Source: an uncultured Clostridia bacterium (GTDB lineage: Bacteria; Bacillota; Clostridia; TANB77; CAG-508). Taken from it: 64,000 nt of DNA. The translations under genes and the position numbers were made by a program. Under the pieces are notes generated by a model. That model had not been told where the DNA came from, did not search any database, and worked only from the letters and a program-made list of their open reading frames with translations. Below are positions 62,794 through 64,000 of the stretch, in pieces (position 1 is the stretch's first letter; the number at the start of each line of letters is the position of its first letter). Where the stretch lies: assembly GCA_934130435.1 (NCBI GenBank), contig CAKOYB010000002.1:62001-126000 (forward strand). Direction: 5' to 3'.

Positions 62794-63474
62794 CTAAAAA
62801 ATTTCTATATCATATTCGCCTTTTGTAACAAATTTATATAAATTTGCAGGTCTATGACCTTTTATTGATTGGGTTAATCCTGTATTTTCAATCAAATTTA
62901 ATGTTAAAAACTTTTTTCTAAAATTTCTTCTATCAAATTTTTTATCCAAAATCGCTTCATATACCTTTTGCAATTCTGGCAAAGTAAAATATTTAGGCAA
63001 TAACGATTTTACAATTGTACTTCTCATTATTTTGTGTTTAATTTTTTCTATTGCCTCTAATAATATTTCTCTATGGTCATAGGCTAAATCCTCTGGAACA
63101 TCCCTTAAATTAAACCATGCTGAATTTTGTGTTTTTTCAGTTTTAGTTTTTATCTTTATATTATCACTATTTACAATTCCTATATATCCAACAGCAATCA
63201 TTCTCATTAAAGGAGATCTATTCGGATTACTAAAAGTATGAAATTGTTCTACATATATACCTTCAATACCTGTTTTTTCTAGCATTTCTCTTTTTATTGC
63301 AGTTTCGCAATCCTCATTATTATACACCGCTCCGCTTGGAAGCATCCATTTGTCAGTATAAGGCTTATTGCTTCTTTGAACCAATAAAACTTTTACTTCT
63401 CCCTCTTTTACCGTAAACAATGTACATACAACATGTATTCCTTGATTCTTATATAAAGGATTATTTATATCCAT
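62794..63474 (-). CDS. NrtR-like Nudix transcriptional regulator
   Basis: 226 residues. An N-terminal Nudix domain (GAVYNNEDCETAIKREMLEKTG; one expected Glu is Lys, so a degenerate box) is joined to the NrtR-type winged helix (PKYFTLPELQKVYEAI...RRNFRKKFLTLNLIE). NrtR proteins bind ADP-ribose derivatives and usually repress NAD genes. Here it lies beside a peptide cassette and two identical operators, one in its own promoter. GGAGGATAAT precedes ATG 63474. Confidence 0.85.
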   Translation of the reverse strand: MDINNPLYKNQGIHVVCTLFTVKEGEVKVLLVQRSNKPYTDKWMLPSGAVYNNEDCETAIKREMLEKTGIEGIYVEQFHTFSNPNRSPLMRMIAVGYIGIVNSDNIKIKTKTEKTQNSAWFNLRDVPEDLAYDHREILLEAIEKIKHKIMRSTIVKSLLPKYFTLPELQKVYEAILDKKFDRRNFRKKFLTLNLIENTGLTQSIKGHRPANLYKFVTKGEYDIEIF

Positions 63475-63498
63475 ATTATCCTCCGCTATCCATTCTTC

Positions 63499-63515
63499 AT
63501 TGCGTACTTTATACG
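63499..63515. promoter_or_regulatory. Operator TGCGTA-N5-TACGCA in the regulator promoter
   Basis: Palindrome TGCGTA (63499-63504), spacer, TACGCA (63510-63515), overlapping the -10 end of the promoter at 63515-63543 and so positioned for autorepression. Confidence 0.72.
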
Positions 63516-63543
63516 CATTATATATTAGTAATTTTACTTTGTC
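63515..63543 (-). promoter_or_regulatory. Sigma-A promoter of the NrtR-like gene
   Basis: Minus strand TTGACA (63543-63538), 17 bases, TATAAT (63520-63515). Confidence 0.75.
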
Positions 63544-63654
63544 AATGGTTTGGATATAAAAAATAACAAATACTTTTTTATGGTATTCGTTATTTTTTAT
63601 ATTTCTATTAGATTTCTTATATATGTTAGATATTATTTCAATAACTATAATATT

Positions 63655-64000
63655 TTATTTTTTCTTTAAATCTTTTGAATAATATATCATATCAGTACAA
63701 ACTAATTCTCCATCCTTTATTTCTTCTTCATAATTATCTATAAAAAAATTCTTAATTGTTTTTTCGTATTTATCAAAACCTTGTTTTACATAGAATGGAA
63801 TATTATTTTCTGTTGTTCCAACTATCATCTTTTTATATTTTTGTTTATAGTTATCACATAAATATTTTAGCATTTTTTTAGCATAGCCTTTGCCTCTGTA
63901 CTTTTCTTCTGTTGCAATATTTTTTAATTCACATGTATCATTATCTACTTTGGTTACAATAGCAACACAGGCAACTTCATTTTTGTAAGTTAAAACAAAT
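63655..64000 (-). CDS. GNAT acetyltransferase (partial at window end)
   Basis: About 114 residues visible; the gene runs off the right edge and its start is outside. The acetyl-CoA loop KYRGKGYAKKML (R/QxxGxG/A) and the C-terminal YVKQGFDKYEKTIKN are typical of GNAT. A truncated second copy lies at 58925-59097. Substrate unknown. Confidence 0.8.
   Translation of the reverse strand, partial: FVLTYKNEVACVAIVTKVDNDTCELKNIATEEKYRGKGYAKKMLKYLCDNYKQKYKKMIVGTTENNIPFYVKQGFDKYEKTIKNFFIDNYEEEIKDGELVCTDMIYYSKDLKKK

Noticed and set aside
1..64000. CRISPR array, prophage or insertion sequence
   Set aside because: No regularly spaced direct repeats, transposase, or phage structural genes were found.

Overview
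The window looks like a chromosomal segment of a very AT-rich, anaerobic, endospore-forming Clostridia-type Firmicute, probably an uncultured host-associated lineage. The signs are sporulation genes (spoIIM, spoIIP, sigK, yabP, yabQ, dpaB), an anaerobic class III ribonucleotide reductase, AGGAGG-type ribosome binding sites, and sigma-A promoters of the form TTGACA-N17-TATAAT. No prophage, insertion sequence or CRISPR array was seen.

Layout. 1-5.5 kb: endonuclease Q-like C-terminus, spoIIM, xerD, rsmE, yicC, rpoZ, gmk, tRNA-Thr. 5.5-9.7 kb: accessory stretch with two small foreign-looking genes, suhB, an MFS-like protein and a DUF4116 repeat protein. 9.7-18.2 kb: P-loop/Asp23-like fusion, cmk, plsC, S1 protein, typA, the tRNA-modification pair trmR/trhP, DUF368. 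18.2-25.6 kb: Crp/Fnr-type regulator facing nrdD-nrdG, followed by a catalytically incomplete NrdD paralogue and a DUF4153-like membrane protein. 25.6-33 kb: mnmA, tcdA, sigK, prfB, aspartokinase, yabP-yabQ-divIC, rho, and a probable structured RNA. 33-47 kb: HAD proteins, a phosphodiesterase, a foreign-looking HIT protein, a Xer recombinase, SOS-controlled yneA-like gene, GH25 lysozyme, dpaB, mscS, pta-ackA, trmB, rluA, rnpB. 47-58.9 kb: GT2, pnp, rpsO, Mg2+ P-type ATPase, spoIIP, lytic transglycosylase, polA, cdd. 59-64 kb: an uncharacterised peptide-modification cassette (NrtR-like regulator, two radical SAM/SPASM proteins, a 24-residue Cys/Tyr peptide, an HExxH metallopeptidase) lying between two copies of a GNAT gene.

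Two points stand out. First, five native genes (EndoQ-like, spoIIM, the DUF4116 gene, the DUF4153-like gene, spoIIP) are interrupted by one extra base. In all five the interruption is an in-frame CGG codon, and skipping the C so that GGN is read as glycine restores the whole protein. Reading every CGG by eye, I found no other in-frame CGG in the native genes of the window; the only others are in four foreign-looking genes. This points to CGG acting as a +1 frameshift codon in this lineage. Second, the 59-63.5 kb cassette combines a tiny precursor, two maturases and a peptidase, in the manner of PQQ or mycofactocin clusters. An ADP-ribose-sensor-type regulator appears to control it through two identical TGCGTA-N5-TACGCA palindromes.

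All product calls come from reading the sequence and from family knowledge; no searches were run.
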